From Erythrobacter sp. WG (GTDB taxonomy: Bacteria > Pseudomonadota > Alphaproteobacteria > Sphingomonadales > Sphingomonadaceae), in contig NZ_JAPFGY010000002.1 in assembly GCF_026586795.1 (NCBI RefSeq), positions 124,001 to 188,000 of the forward strand: DNA of 64,000 nt, in the 5' to 3' direction. The notes below the pieces were generated by a model, which saw only the letters and a program-made list of their open reading frames with translations, was not told where the DNA came from and ran no database searches. Positions 8,009 through 16,060 of this stretch are shown one piece after another. Numbering within the stretch: the stretch's first letter is position 1; every line of letters begins with the position of its first letter. The translations under genes and the position numbers were made by a program.

Positions 8009-8788
8009 TTATCCGAACACCGCTACGCATTGCAGGCCGTCGAGCACCTGGCGCCCGTCGGCATCCCACATCCTGAGGCGCTCTGAGGAATAGCCGCTAT
8101 CTGCGTGCTGGCTCGCGTTCTCGGCAAGATACCAGCCCCCGCGCGAGCGGCTTTCCGGGTCGAGCACGTTGAACGACCAGTTGATCGAACTGACCGGCCC
8201 CTGCCGCTGCATCGCGCGCATCGCGCCCGGCGGCATGACGTCGCCCATCAGCACCAGCTTTGCCACCGGGTCGAGATCGTGCGCCTCGGTGAGCCGTGCC
8301 CAGCGCCGCACCGTTGCGCCGGTGTCGCTGCCTTTGGGATGACTGCGGCGCAGCTCGAAGTTCCTGGCGACAAAGGCGGGTGCGAATTGGTGGGTGACGA
8401 CGTCGCTCTCCTCCGGAACGCCCGGCCAATCGTCGGGACGCGCCGGGGCATGGTGCGCATTCGGCGCGCGCCCCTCGCCGAACAGCCAGAAGGCTGAGAG
8501 CGCGATGCGGCCCTCGGCGAGGATCTCGGAGCGCACCTGGGTCACGTTGCGGCCCTGGCGGATGATCTCGGCGCGCAGTTCGATGTCCTCGCCCACCGGC
8601 GCGACGAAGGCGATCTGGCCCGCGCGCAGCGGCGGCAGGCCCGGAAAGGCGCGCACCGCCATGGTATAGGCCACCAGCGCCGAGGCCCCGCCGTAAAGCG
8701 TTCGCCCCTGCATCCAGTCGGCCGCATGGACGAGGCGGGCAGGCCCGGGCTGGCCGGTGACGGGTTCGAGGAGGCTGGCGATGGTCAT
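8009..8788 (-). CDS. Thioesterase family protein (double hot-dog, TesB-like)
   Basis: The 259-residue protein resembles acyl-CoA thioesterases of the TesB/double hot-dog type. It has an N-terminal substrate-entry motif (DWMQGRTLYGGASALVAY), a first domain ending near SAFWLFGEG, and a second domain ending GWYLAENASQHADSGYSSER. Cytoplasmic hydrolysis of acyl-CoA to free acid and CoA is expected. Start ATG 8788 is chosen; ATG 8800 four codons upstream is equally possible. The longer open frame reaching 9037 crosses tRNA-Cys on the other strand and is spurious. It is a single-gene unit. Confidence 0.82.
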   Translation of the reverse strand: MTIASLLEPVTGQPGPARLVHAADWMQGRTLYGGASALVAYTMAVRAFPGLPPLRAGQIAFVAPVGEDIELRAEIIRQGRNVTQVRSEILAEGRIALSAFWLFGEGRAPNAHHAPARPDDWPGVPEESDVVTHQFAPAFVARNFELRRSHPKGSDTGATVRRWARLTEAHDLDPVAKLVLMGDVMPPGAMRAMQRQGPVSSINWSFNVLDPESRSRGGWYLAENASQHADSGYSSERLRMWDADGRQVLDGLQCVAVFG

Positions 8789-8954
8789 GGCCCCTGCCAT
8801 GCCCCGCGCGCGCCACCTCGTCCAGACTGACGTTGGGGAAGGGGGGCGGTCTCTGTCGCAGGCCTGCGCAATCGCAAACGAAGACACATTGCCAAGCCGC
8901 ACCCGAATCGCTAGTGCCCCGCATCCGTCCGGGGGCTTCGTCTCCGGAAGGCTC

Positions 8955-9028
8955 GGCCCGATGGCGGAGTGGTGACGCAGCGGACTGCAAATCCGTATAC
9001 GCCGGTTCGATTCCGGCTCGGGCCTCCA
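8955..9028 (+). tRNA. tRNA-Cys (anticodon GCA)
   Basis: A 74-nt cloverleaf with acceptor stem GGCCCGA/TCGGGCC, T-loop GGTTCGATTCC, anticodon loop CTGCAAA and encoded CCA. The anticodon GCA reads the Cys codons. It lies 50 nt before tRNA-Thr on the same strand and is likely cotranscribed with it. Confidence 0.95.
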
Positions 9029-9078
9029 CCTTTGCATTGCGCCCGCGTCCCACCCGATCTAGGGCCGCGAGCGAGGAT

Positions 9079-9154
9079 GCCGCTTTAGCTCAGTCGGTAG
9101 AGCACATCATTCGTAATGATGGGGTCACGTGTTCGAGTCACGTAAGCGGCACCA
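9079..9154 (+). tRNA. tRNA-Thr (anticodon CGT)
   Basis: A 76-nt cloverleaf with acceptor stem GCCGCTT/AAGCGGC, D-loop AGCTCAGTCGGTAGAGC, anticodon loop TTCGTAA (CGT, reading ACG), T-arm GTGTTCGAGTCAC and encoded CCA. An integrase remnant lies 145 bp downstream, so the 3' end of this gene is a likely phage or island attachment site. Confidence 0.95.
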
Positions 9155-9298
9155 CTTCCCAAAATTCCACGCTTTCTCAACGATCTAGCCAATCGTCTCG
9201 GCCAAAGTGTCGCACAGATGTGCCGCACATGATCGGTTTGGCATCGGGTTAACCGTCTGAAGGGCTTCGGAAACACTGTTCCGAAGTGTCGCGCAGCA

Positions 9299-9733
9299 GT
9301 GTCACTCACGCGCGCCGATGGCGTGTGGCGTCGCGGCTCGATCTACCAATCTCGCATTCGGGTTCCGCACGATCCGCACGCGATCATCGGAAGGACGCAT
9401 CTGTCGCGGTCTCTGAAGACGTATTCGTCGACGCTCGCCAACCGTCTGGCTGCGCGATGTGCCCTCGAAGCTGCGGCTACTTTCGACCATGCGCGACAAA
9501 TGCCGCCGACTGCCGTGCTCGGTGAGATCAAGCGCTTCCCTACCGTTGCCGCTTCCCGCAATTCCAGCAGCACCTTCGATGAGCTTCGCGGTCTTTACCC
9601 GAGCGATCCGACCTCATCTCGAACCAGCAAGAGCCTCCACGCTTATGTGGATGCGGGCATCGGCAAGCTTCTGAGCGCCGAAGTGAAGGCCGAAACCTGG
9701 CGCTGCGAGACGCTTGGCGGCGGGACGGGGTGA
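9299..9733 (+). pseudogene. Truncated tyrosine-recombinase (integrase) remnant
   Basis: The frame from GTG 9299 resembles the N-terminal region of phage integrases (DUF6538-type). The strand GVWRRGSIYQSRIRVP precedes IIGRTHLSRSLKT, the usual 'R-R-V-P ... IG ... RSLKT' pattern, and a helical LANRLAARCALEAAATF segment follows. After about 100 residues the similarity fades and the frame ends at 144 residues, so the core-binding and catalytic R-H-R-Y domain are gone. The position just downstream of tRNA-Thr is the classic site for an island integrase. I read it as the scar of an excised or decayed element. The spans 9155-9298 and 9734-9863 hold nothing recognisable. Confidence 0.55.
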
Positions 9734-9863
9734 GCCTTCGACGGGCAGGCCCTGTGCACAATCAAGGAGGTCGCCGAAGTCCAGCGCGAACAGTGCGGCG
9801 CTGCATCCTGAGCGCCGGCTCTGGCTCTGCGCGTGCCGTTGTCCGGACCTCGCGCGGGTGCCC

Positions 9864-10334
9864 TCAGCCGCGGCCGGCCCGCAGCGCGCCCTTGAAGGCC
9901 GCAGCGCTCGCGGCGGGGCGGAACACGAAGCGGCGGTCGAGGCGGTATTTCACCGCATAGCCGATCGCGAGGCCGGCGACGGCGCCGAGTTCGCGGGCAG
10001 ACGGGGTGCGCCAGATCGACCAGGCGGCGGTCTCGAAACCCCAGAAGATCGCGGTCGTCACGAGACCCATCGCGGTGTAGAGCCCGAACTTGCGGGTGTG
10101 GGCGGTGATCCCGGTCTCGCGGTCGGCGAAGATCCAGCGCTTGTCGAGCACGTATTTCAGCACCAGGCCGACGCCGGTCCCGACAAGGATCGCCGCACCC
10201 AGCAGCACGCCCTCGCCGATGGCAGGCATGGCCGTGTGCCCCGTCCAGAGCACCAGCCGCTGGGCCGCGAGGTTGGCGGCGGTCGCCGCAGCGGCGAAGG
10301 CGGCGTAGCGCAGGGCCAGCGTCGCCGGGCTCAC
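9864..10334 (-). CDS. GtrA family membrane protein
   Basis: A 156-residue protein with four transmembrane helices and the two GtrA signatures LKYVLDKRWIF and VKYRLDRRFVF. GtrA proteins are thought to move polyprenyl-phosphate-linked sugars across the inner membrane or to assist their synthesis. Start GTG 10334 overlaps the stop of the UbiA-HAD gene by 4 nt, so the pair is coupled. In mycobacteria a GtrA protein (Rv3789) sits beside dprE1/dprE2, and the same association here supports a role in arabinofuranose-lipid handling. That role is inference. Confidence 0.85.
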   Translation of the reverse strand: MSPATLALRYAAFAAAATAANLAAQRLVLWTGHTAMPAIGEGVLLGAAILVGTGVGLVLKYVLDKRWIFADRETGITAHTRKFGLYTAMGLVTTAIFWGFETAAWSIWRTPSARELGAVAGLAIGYAVKYRLDRRFVFRPAASAAAFKGALRAGRG

Positions 10335-11809
10335 AGCAGCGCCGCCGCCAGCCCCAGCCCGACCACGGCAAGCCCGCACAGAAGGCTCACCCGGTCGCGC
10401 ACCGCGAAGATGATCGGATCGTCGTGCATCTGCCCGCGATGCGCCTGCATCACCATGCGGCTGATCCAGAACAGCAGGATCGGGCCGACACCCCACAGGA
10501 ATTTGGGGCTCTGGTAAAGCCGCAGCACGTCATCGGAATTCAGGTAGAGGGCGAATTGCAGCACTGCGGCGTATCCCGCCGCGATGGCCATCATCGTGAC
10601 GATCGGCAGGTCGGCGGTCTCGTAGGCGCGGCCCGCTGCCTTGTCGCGGCCGGTCGCGAGGCCGTCGACCAGTTCGGCCTGGCGCTTCACGGCGGCGAGC
10701 GCGAAGAAGAAGAACAGGGCAAAGCCGATCAGCCATTGCGACAAGGGGATTCCGGTTGCCGCGCTACCGGCTACGACGCGCATGGTGTAGAGCCCGGCGA
10801 GCGTGCTGATGTCGATGATGAGGTTGCGTTTCAGCGCCATCGAATAGGCGGTGGTGAGGAGGTAATAGCCCGCCAGCACGGCGATAAACTCCGCCCGGCC
10901 CACCAGCAGCGCAAGGCAGGCGCCCAGCGCCAGAAGCCCGGCCGCCAGCAGCGAGCCGTGCAGCACCGCGGCCTCACCCGATGCGAAGGGGCGCAGCCGC
11001 TTGCGCGGGTGCGCGCGGTCGGCCTCGAGATCGAGCAGGTCGTTGGTAAGGTAGACGCTCGAGGCGACCATGTTGAAGGCGCAGAAGGCGGCGATGGCCG
11101 CGAGCCAGGTGGCGGGCGCGAAGTCATGCGCAGCGAGCACCGGGAGGAAGACGAGGATGTTCTTCAGCCACTGGTGCGGGCGCATCGCCTTCAGGTACGG
11201 CGCGAAGCCTTTCCCGGGGCGAGCGATGTGCGAGACCTCGCCGCCGATGCTCGTCACCCGGCGGCGCAGCGACGGGCGCAGGCCGACCGTGATCGCGGCG
11301 TGCGCGCGTCTCCAGACCGGCAGGTCCGCAGCGCTGTCGCCGATATAGTCGAAGCCGCCTTCGCCGAAGCGCGCCGTCAGGAAGTCGGCCTTGGCCCGGC
11401 CCTTGAGATTGGTGACCCCGTCCGAGCCATAGACCTCGTCGAACAGGCCGAGATGCGCAGCCACGGATTGGGCGATGCGGGTGTCGGCTGCGGTGCACAG
11501 CACCGTCAGCCGACCTTGCGCCCGCGCCGCCCGCACCATTTCGAGCACGTCGGTGTCGTAAGGCAGGGTCGCGGCGTCGATCCGGCCCGCCGCGGCGAGC
11601 TGCGCCTTCAGATCGGCGCGTCCGCGCGGCATCCGGCTGAGGGCGGCAATGCCGTTCGCGGGCGCCATGGCGAGTGCGCGCCAGACGCTTTCATGCAGCA
11701 GGTCGGTGCGCACCAGGGTGTTGTCGAGATCGACGACGAGCACGCGCCGTGCGGTCCCGGGCGCTGCCGTCCCGGCATCGAACGCGCTCAGGGCCGTCAT
11801 CATGTTCAT
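10331..11809 (-). CDS. HAD phosphatase - UbiA prenyltransferase fusion (probable polyprenyl-phosphate phosphoribosyltransferase)
   Basis: A 492-residue two-domain protein. Residues about 20-190 are a HAD phosphatase: motif I VVDLDNTLV, motif III Lys in NLKGRAKADFL, and motif IV IGDSAADLP. Residues about 205-490 are an integral-membrane UbiA domain with the prenyl-diphosphate motif NDLLDLEADRAHPRKRLRP and later LIIDISTLAGLYTMRVVAG. The UbiA part resembles decaprenyl-phosphate 5-phosphoribosyltransferase (mycobacterial Rv3806c). The HAD part could remove the 5-phosphate from its product, a step given to a separate enzyme in mycobacteria; that is inference. ATG 11809 is chosen, with a second ATG two codons in. 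It is divergent from dprE1 across 161 bp and coupled to the downstream GtrA gene. Confidence 0.85.
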   Translation of the reverse strand: MNMMTALSAFDAGTAAPGTARRVLVVDLDNTLVRTDLLHESVWRALAMAPANGIAALSRMPRGRADLKAQLAAAGRIDAATLPYDTDVLEMVRAARAQGRLTVLCTAADTRIAQSVAAHLGLFDEVYGSDGVTNLKGRAKADFLTARFGEGGFDYIGDSAADLPVWRRAHAAITVGLRPSLRRRVTSIGGEVSHIARPGKGFAPYLKAMRPHQWLKNILVFLPVLAAHDFAPATWLAAIAAFCAFNMVASSVYLTNDLLDLEADRAHPRKRLRPFASGEAAVLHGSLLAAGLLALGACLALLVGRAEFIAVLAGYYLLTTAYSMALKRNLIIDISTLAGLYTMRVVAGSAATGIPLSQWLIGFALFFFFALAAVKRQAELVDGLATGRDKAAGRAYETADLPIVTMMAIAAGYAAVLQFALYLNSDDVLRLYQSPKFLWGVGPILLFWISRMVMQAHRGQMHDDPIIFAVRDRVSLLCGLAVVGLGLAAALL

Positions 11810-11970
11810 CGTCTGGTTGGCTCCCTTGCGGCGCGATTGCCGAGGCCTGCCTACGCGATGAGGATTTATTAAGTCGTTAACTATAAGGACGGTTCATCCG
11901 ACCGGCGCCCCGCGCGCTATCGACCGGAACGACCGAGGCAGGGACGACGCAAGGCTGTGGGCAATCGCGC

Positions 11971-13290
11971 ATGATGATCGAGGGGTGGGGGCGCTTCCCC
12001 CGTCAGCTGTGCCGCGTCCATGCCCCGCGCGACGAGGCGGCGCTGCGCATGGCGCTTGCCGAGGGGCCCCGGATCGCGCGCGGTAACGGGCGCGGCTATG
12101 GCGACTGCGCGATGCAGCGCAACGCCACCATCGATATGCGGGCCTTCCGGCGGATGCTCGCCTTCGAGGAGGAGAACGGCCAGCTGGTGGTCGAGGCGGG
12201 CGTGCTGCTTGCCGACGTGATCGCCACCTTCCTGCCGCGCGGCTGGTTCCCGCCAGTGACGCCGGGCACCAAGTTCGTGACCATTGGCGGCATGGTCGCG
12301 GCCGACGTCCACGGCAAGAACCACCACCGCGACGGCACCTTCGGCCGCTTCGTCGACTGGCTCGACCTGATGACCGAGGACGGCACGGTGCTGCGGTGCA
12401 GCCCGCAGGAGAATGCGGAGCTGTTCGCCTGGACGATCGGCGGCATGGGCCTCACCGGGATCATCCTGCGCGTCGCCTTCCGCCTGCGTCGGGTGGAGAG
12501 CGCTTGGATCCGCCAGACCACGCTGCCCGCGCGCGATCTGGGCGAGGTCATGGCGCTGTTCGAGGCCAACGAGGCCGCCACCTATTCGGTCGCGTGGATC
12601 GATTGCCTCACCACCGGGGCGGCGATGGGGCGATCGGCGCTGATGCTGGGCGAGCACGCGACGACGGACGAATTGTCGCGGGTGCGCCGTTCGGCCCCTT
12701 TCCACGTGCCGCGCAAGCCGGTGCGCAAGGTGCCCGTCGATCTGCCGCAAGTCGCGCTCAACCGCATGACGGTGCGCGCCTTCAACGCGCTCTACCACCG
12801 CAATGCCCGCGCTGGAGCAGGGACGAGCGTGGTCGACTGGGACAGCTATTTCTACCCCCTCGACGCGATCCTCGAATGGAACCGCATCTACGGCGCGCGC
12901 GGTTTCATGCAGTTCCAGTGCGTGCTGCCCACCGGCGCCGCAAAGGAGGGGCTGACCGCGCTCCTCCAGGCGATCGCCGCGAGCGGGCAAGGCTCGTTCC
13001 TGTCGGTCCTGAAGCGCATGGGCGGCGAGGCGGGAGGGATGTCCTTCCCGCGCGAGGGCTACACCCTGGCGCTCGACTTCCCCTTTTCCGAGCGCAGCGC
13101 GAGCCTGATGGACCGGCTCGACGCGATCACGCTCGATCACGGCGGGCGCTTCTACCTCGCCAAGGACGCGCGCATGGCGGCCGCCACGCTGCGCCGTTCC
13201 GATCCCCGGGCCGGGGCCTTTGCGGCGATGCGCCGCGAGTGCGCCCTCGGCCTGTTCCGTTCCAGCCAATCCGAAAGGCTCTGCCTATGA
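11971..13290 (+). CDS. dprE1: DprE1-like FAD-dependent decaprenylphosphoryl-ribose oxidase
   Basis: DprE1 oxidises the 2-OH of polyprenylphosphoryl-D-ribose, the first half of epimerisation to D-arabinose. The 439-residue protein has the VAO-type FAD domain (GNGRGYGD, then GTKFVTIGGMVAADVHGKNH) and the substrate domain (DWDSYFYPLDAI, FMQFQCVLP, SFLSVLKRMG, GYTLALDFP, RFYLAKDAR). The functional Lys (418 in M. tuberculosis) aligns with Lys 398. The Cys hit by benzothiazinones (387) aligns with Ala 367; both spacings are 31 residues. ATG 11971 or 11974 may be used. Its stop overlaps the dprE2 start (ATGA). The function is supported by the whole neighbourhood. Confidence 0.88.
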   Translation: MMIEGWGRFPRQLCRVHAPRDEAALRMALAEGPRIARGNGRGYGDCAMQRNATIDMRAFRRMLAFEEENGQLVVEAGVLLADVIATFLPRGWFPPVTPGTKFVTIGGMVAADVHGKNHHRDGTFGRFVDWLDLMTEDGTVLRCSPQENAELFAWTIGGMGLTGIILRVAFRLRRVESAWIRQTTLPARDLGEVMALFEANEAATYSVAWIDCLTTGAAMGRSALMLGEHATTDELSRVRRSAPFHVPRKPVRKVPVDLPQVALNRMTVRAFNALYHRNARAGAGTSVVDWDSYFYPLDAILEWNRIYGARGFMQFQCVLPTGAAKEGLTALLQAIAASGQGSFLSVLKRMGGEAGGMSFPREGYTLALDFPFSERSASLMDRLDAITLDHGGRFYLAKDARMAAATLRRSDPRAGAFAAMRRECALGLFRSSQSERLCL

Positions 13291-14024
13291 CCGCCCAGCC
13301 CGTGCTCATCATCGGCGCGCGTTCCGATATCGCCATGGCGCTCGCCCGCCGCTACGCCGCCGCGGGGCACGACCTGCAGCTCGCCGCGCGCCGCAGCGAA
13401 GGCCTTGCCGCCGATGCCGCCGATCTCGCCCTGCGCCACGGGGTGAAGGCGAGCGTGCACGAACTCGACATCCTCGACGCCGCCAGCTTCGGCCCCTTCC
13501 TCGACAGCCTGCCGGTCCTCCCCGCTACAGCGATCTGCGTCGTCGGGGTTCTCGGCGAACAGGCGGTTTCCGAAGCGGACCCGGCGGCGGCCACGCTGGT
13601 GATACGCAGCAATTACGAAGGCCCGGCGCTCCTCACCGGCCTGATCGCCAACCGCTTTGCGGAGCGCGGCAGCGGGACGATCATCGGCATCAGCTCGGTC
13701 GCGGGCGACCGCGGGCGGGCGAGCAACTATGTCTACGGCTCGGCCAAGGCGGGGTACACCGCTTTCCTGTCCGGCCTGCGCAACCGCCTGTCGAAGCGCG
13801 GCGTGCACGTGATGACCGTGCTGCCCGGCTTCGTGCGCACCCGCATGACCGCCGGCATGGACCTGCCCCTGCGCCTCACCGCCGAGCCCGATGCGGTCGC
13901 CGAGGGAATCTATCAGGCCGCCGCCAAGCGCCGCGACGTCATCTACGTGAAGCCGATCTGGCGTCTTGTCATGACCGTGATCCGCGCCATTCCCGAACGG
14001 ATCTTCAAGGGGACGAGCCTTTGA
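13287..14024 (+). CDS. dprE2: DprE2-like SDR oxidoreductase
   Basis: A 245-residue short-chain dehydrogenase that would reduce the 2-keto intermediate made by DprE1, giving polyprenylphosphoryl-D-arabinose. The Rossmann motif is the DprE2-type GARSDIAMA instead of the common GxxxGxG. The catalytic Ser is in IGISSVAGDRG and the Tyr/Lys in YVYGSAKAG. The C-terminal segment (RLVMTVIRAIPERIFKGTSL) is amphipathic and could touch the membrane. ATG 13287 overlaps the dprE1 stop, and its own stop overlaps the TTG start of the GT87 gene. Confidence 0.87.
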   Translation: MTAQPVLIIGARSDIAMALARRYAAAGHDLQLAARRSEGLAADAADLALRHGVKASVHELDILDAASFGPFLDSLPVLPATAICVVGVLGEQAVSEADPAAATLVIRSNYEGPALLTGLIANRFAERGSGTIIGISSVAGDRGRASNYVYGSAKAGYTAFLSGLRNRLSKRGVHVMTVLPGFVRTRMTAGMDLPLRLTAEPDAVAEGIYQAAAKRRDVIYVKPIWRLVMTVIRAIPERIFKGTSL

Positions 14025-15265
14025 GCCGAACCGGACCATCGGTTGCCGAGGCGATCGGCCGCAGCCGCTTGCTCCTCGCCTGCTATCTCGTGGTGGCGGT
14101 GCTGCTCGTGGCGATTTCGGCGGTGCGGTTCCAGTCGCCGGAGCAGTTCGGGCTGGTCAAGGAGCTGACCGATTTCGATGCCTTCCACATCGCCGGGCGG
14201 CTGGCGGGCGAGGGCCGGGTTGCCGACGCCTACGATGCCGCCGCGATGCTCAAGGTGCAGGCCGAGGCAAGCCCGATCGCAAGCTTCATGCCCTGGACCT
14301 ATCCGCCGCCCTTCACCCTGCTGATGGACAGCCTGGCCCGCCTGCCGGTCGGCGCGGCCTATGCCCTGTTCGCACTGGCGAGCTTCGGCTTCTACCTCGC
14401 GGTGCTGCGCCGCATCGCCGGGGAATGGCTGCTGCCGGTGCTGATCGCGTTGCTGCCGATCGTCATGCTCAACCTGCGCACCGGACAGAACGGCTTTCTC
14501 GTCGCCGGGCTGATCGGCGCCTTCCTGCTGGCGTGGCGCGACCGCAGGGCGGTGGCCGGCCTGCCGCTGGGACTGCTGGTCATCAAGCCGCATCTGGCGG
14601 TGGGCGTGGGCCTGCTCGCGCTGTTCGGACGGCGGTGGGACGTGGTCGGGATCGCTGCGGCCGTCGTCCTGGCCGCGGCCGGAGCGGCAACGCTGGCCTA
14701 CGGTGTCGGGGTCTGGGCCGATTTTCTCGGTGCGGTGCGCGAGGCGGGGGCGTTCCTCGCCGGAGGCTATTACCCCATGTACCGCATGACGTCGGCCTAT
14801 GCGGCCCTGCTCACCTTCGGCGTGCCTGCGGAGGCGGCGATGATCGGCCACGCCGCCATCGCCCTTGCCGCCGTTCTGGCGCTGGCCTGGGCGGCGCTCG
14901 CCCGGCTTGGCTTCGCGGCCCGCGCGGCGCTGATCTGCACGCTGTCCTTGTTCGTCAGCCCCTACAGCTACGACTACGACCTTGCGATCCTCGGCATCGC
15001 GCTCGCCTTCGTCCTGCCCGACCTCGCCGCCCGGACGTCGGGCCGCGCGCTGGCCGGGCTCCTGGCGCTGGCGTGGGCGACGGGGGGGTATGGCATGATC
15101 GTCAACGCCATGCAGCCGGAGGCGGGTGCGGCCGGGCAGGCCGGCGCGGGGGGCGGGCTCGCTCTGGCTGGACTGCTGCTCGTCACCCTGTGCGTCGCGA
15201 CCGGCTGGCTGCTGCACCGTCCCCGCGCGGGCGCAAGCGATGCGCTTGCCCCGCAGGGCGCCTGA
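14021..15265 (+). CDS. GT87-type (DUF2029) polyprenyl-phosphate-sugar glycosyltransferase
   Basis: A 414-residue polytopic membrane protein with about ten hydrophobic helices. It shows the DUF2029/GT87 hallmarks: an acidic extracytoplasmic site after the first helix (LTDFDAFHIAGRL), FMPWTYPPPFTLLM, LNLRTGQNGFLVAGL, GLPLGLLVIKPHLA and SPYSYDYDLAI. GT87 enzymes such as mycobacterial PimE transfer mannose from a polyprenyl phosphate on the periplasmic side. Linked to dprE1-dprE2 by a TTG/TGA overlap, this one is a good candidate for an arabinofuranosyltransferase, but the donor is inferred. The acceptor glycan is unknown. Confidence 0.82.
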   Translation: MSRTGPSVAEAIGRSRLLLACYLVVAVLLVAISAVRFQSPEQFGLVKELTDFDAFHIAGRLAGEGRVADAYDAAAMLKVQAEASPIASFMPWTYPPPFTLLMDSLARLPVGAAYALFALASFGFYLAVLRRIAGEWLLPVLIALLPIVMLNLRTGQNGFLVAGLIGAFLLAWRDRRAVAGLPLGLLVIKPHLAVGVGLLALFGRRWDVVGIAAAVVLAAAGAATLAYGVGVWADFLGAVREAGAFLAGGYYPMYRMTSAYAALLTFGVPAEAAMIGHAAIALAAVLALAWAALARLGFAARAALICTLSLFVSPYSYDYDLAILGIALAFVLPDLAARTSGRALAGLLALAWATGGYGMIVNAMQPEAGAAGQAGAGGGLALAGLLLVTLCVATGWLLHRPRAGASDALAPQGA

Positions 15266-15268
15266 TCC

Positions 15269-15485
15269 CTAGCGCGCCGCCTCGGCGCGTTCTTTCGCGA
15301 ACATGAAGGGCGCCTCGCTGAGCCGCTCGCGCCGCTCCGCCGCGAGCGGGGCCGCATGGCCCGCGCCGTGCTCCGCGGCGAACCAGGCGAAGGTCTTGCG
15401 CAGGCCGGTGACCAGCGACGTCGTCGGCTCCCAGCCGAGCACCGCGCGCGCCGTGCTGATGTCCGGGCGGCGGCGGGTGGATCCC
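15269..15485 (-). pseudogene. 3' fragment of an NAD-dependent sugar epimerase/decarboxylase (SDR)
   Basis: The minus-strand frame ending at 15269 carries the C-terminal signature of extended SDR sugar enzymes (RRRPDIST, ARAVLGWEPTTSLVTGLRKT, FAWFAAEHG). UDP-glucuronate decarboxylases and related epimerases end this way. Upstream of about 15485 the similarity stops abruptly: the continuing frame is antisense to the DUF1003 gene and meaningless. Only about 70 of about 320 residues remain. On the plus strand the bases just after the break (15490-15548) read as an unrelated tail, suggesting a recombination junction near 15485. Confidence 0.6.
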
Positions 15486-15547
15486 CCTGAGCAGATGACC
15501 GACGACGAGGCTTTCGCCGCGCTCGAAGCCTTCATTGCGGCCGGCTG

Positions 15548-16060
15548 ATGCCCGCACCCGCCGGCCTCAGCGGCACACTGCGCGAGAACATCGTCGCCCT
15601 CTCCGAGCGCGAGGGCGAGGAGAATGCGCGCGCGCCGTGGTCCGAGCGGTTGGCGCGGCACATCACCGCCTTTACCGGCTCGATGGTCTTCGTCTGGGTC
15701 CACGTGGCGATTGTCGTCGTGTGGATCGCCGTCAACCTCGGCTGGCTGCCCGGCCCGCGCTTTGACCCGAGCTTCGTAATCCTCGCAAGCGCGGCCTCGC
15801 TCGAGGCGATCTTCCTGTCGACCTTCGTGCTCATCAGCCACAACCGGATGGCCGCGCTCGCCGACCGGCGGGCAGACCTCGACCTCCACATCTCGCTCCT
15901 CACCGAGCACGAGCTGACTCGCCTCGCCGAACTGCTGCACCGCCTCGCCGAGCGCCTCGGGGTGCCGGTCGACAGCGCGGAGCTCGCCGAGATCGAGCAG
16001 GACGTGGTCGCGGGCGAGGTGCTCGACGAGATCGATCAACACGAGACAAGGGGTTCGTGA
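15548..16060 (+). CDS. DUF1003 domain membrane protein
   Basis: A 170-residue protein with two transmembrane helices (about 42-63 and 75-98) and the DUF1003 pattern. It opens with a basic amphipathic N-terminus. FTGSMVFVWVHVAIVVVWIA follows, then the DPSFVILASAASLEAIFLS segment and SHNRMAALADRRADLDLHIS. The C-terminal part is helical and acidic. Function is unknown in the family. It is the only intact gene in a stretch of remnants. Its stop overlaps the ATG of the broken dehydrogenase by one base, so the remnant was probably its operon partner. Confidence 0.8.
   Translation: MPAPAGLSGTLRENIVALSEREGEENARAPWSERLARHITAFTGSMVFVWVHVAIVVVWIAVNLGWLPGPRFDPSFVILASAASLEAIFLSTFVLISHNRMAALADRRADLDLHISLLTEHELTRLAELLHRLAERLGVPVDSAELAEIEQDVVAGEVLDEIDQHETRGS

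Noticed and set aside
15303..15548. Small plus-strand ORF ending TDDEAFAALEAFIAAG
   Set aside because: Its first two thirds are antisense to the epimerase fragment. Only the last ~18 codons look protein-like, too short to call as anything but a possible tail of a lost gene.
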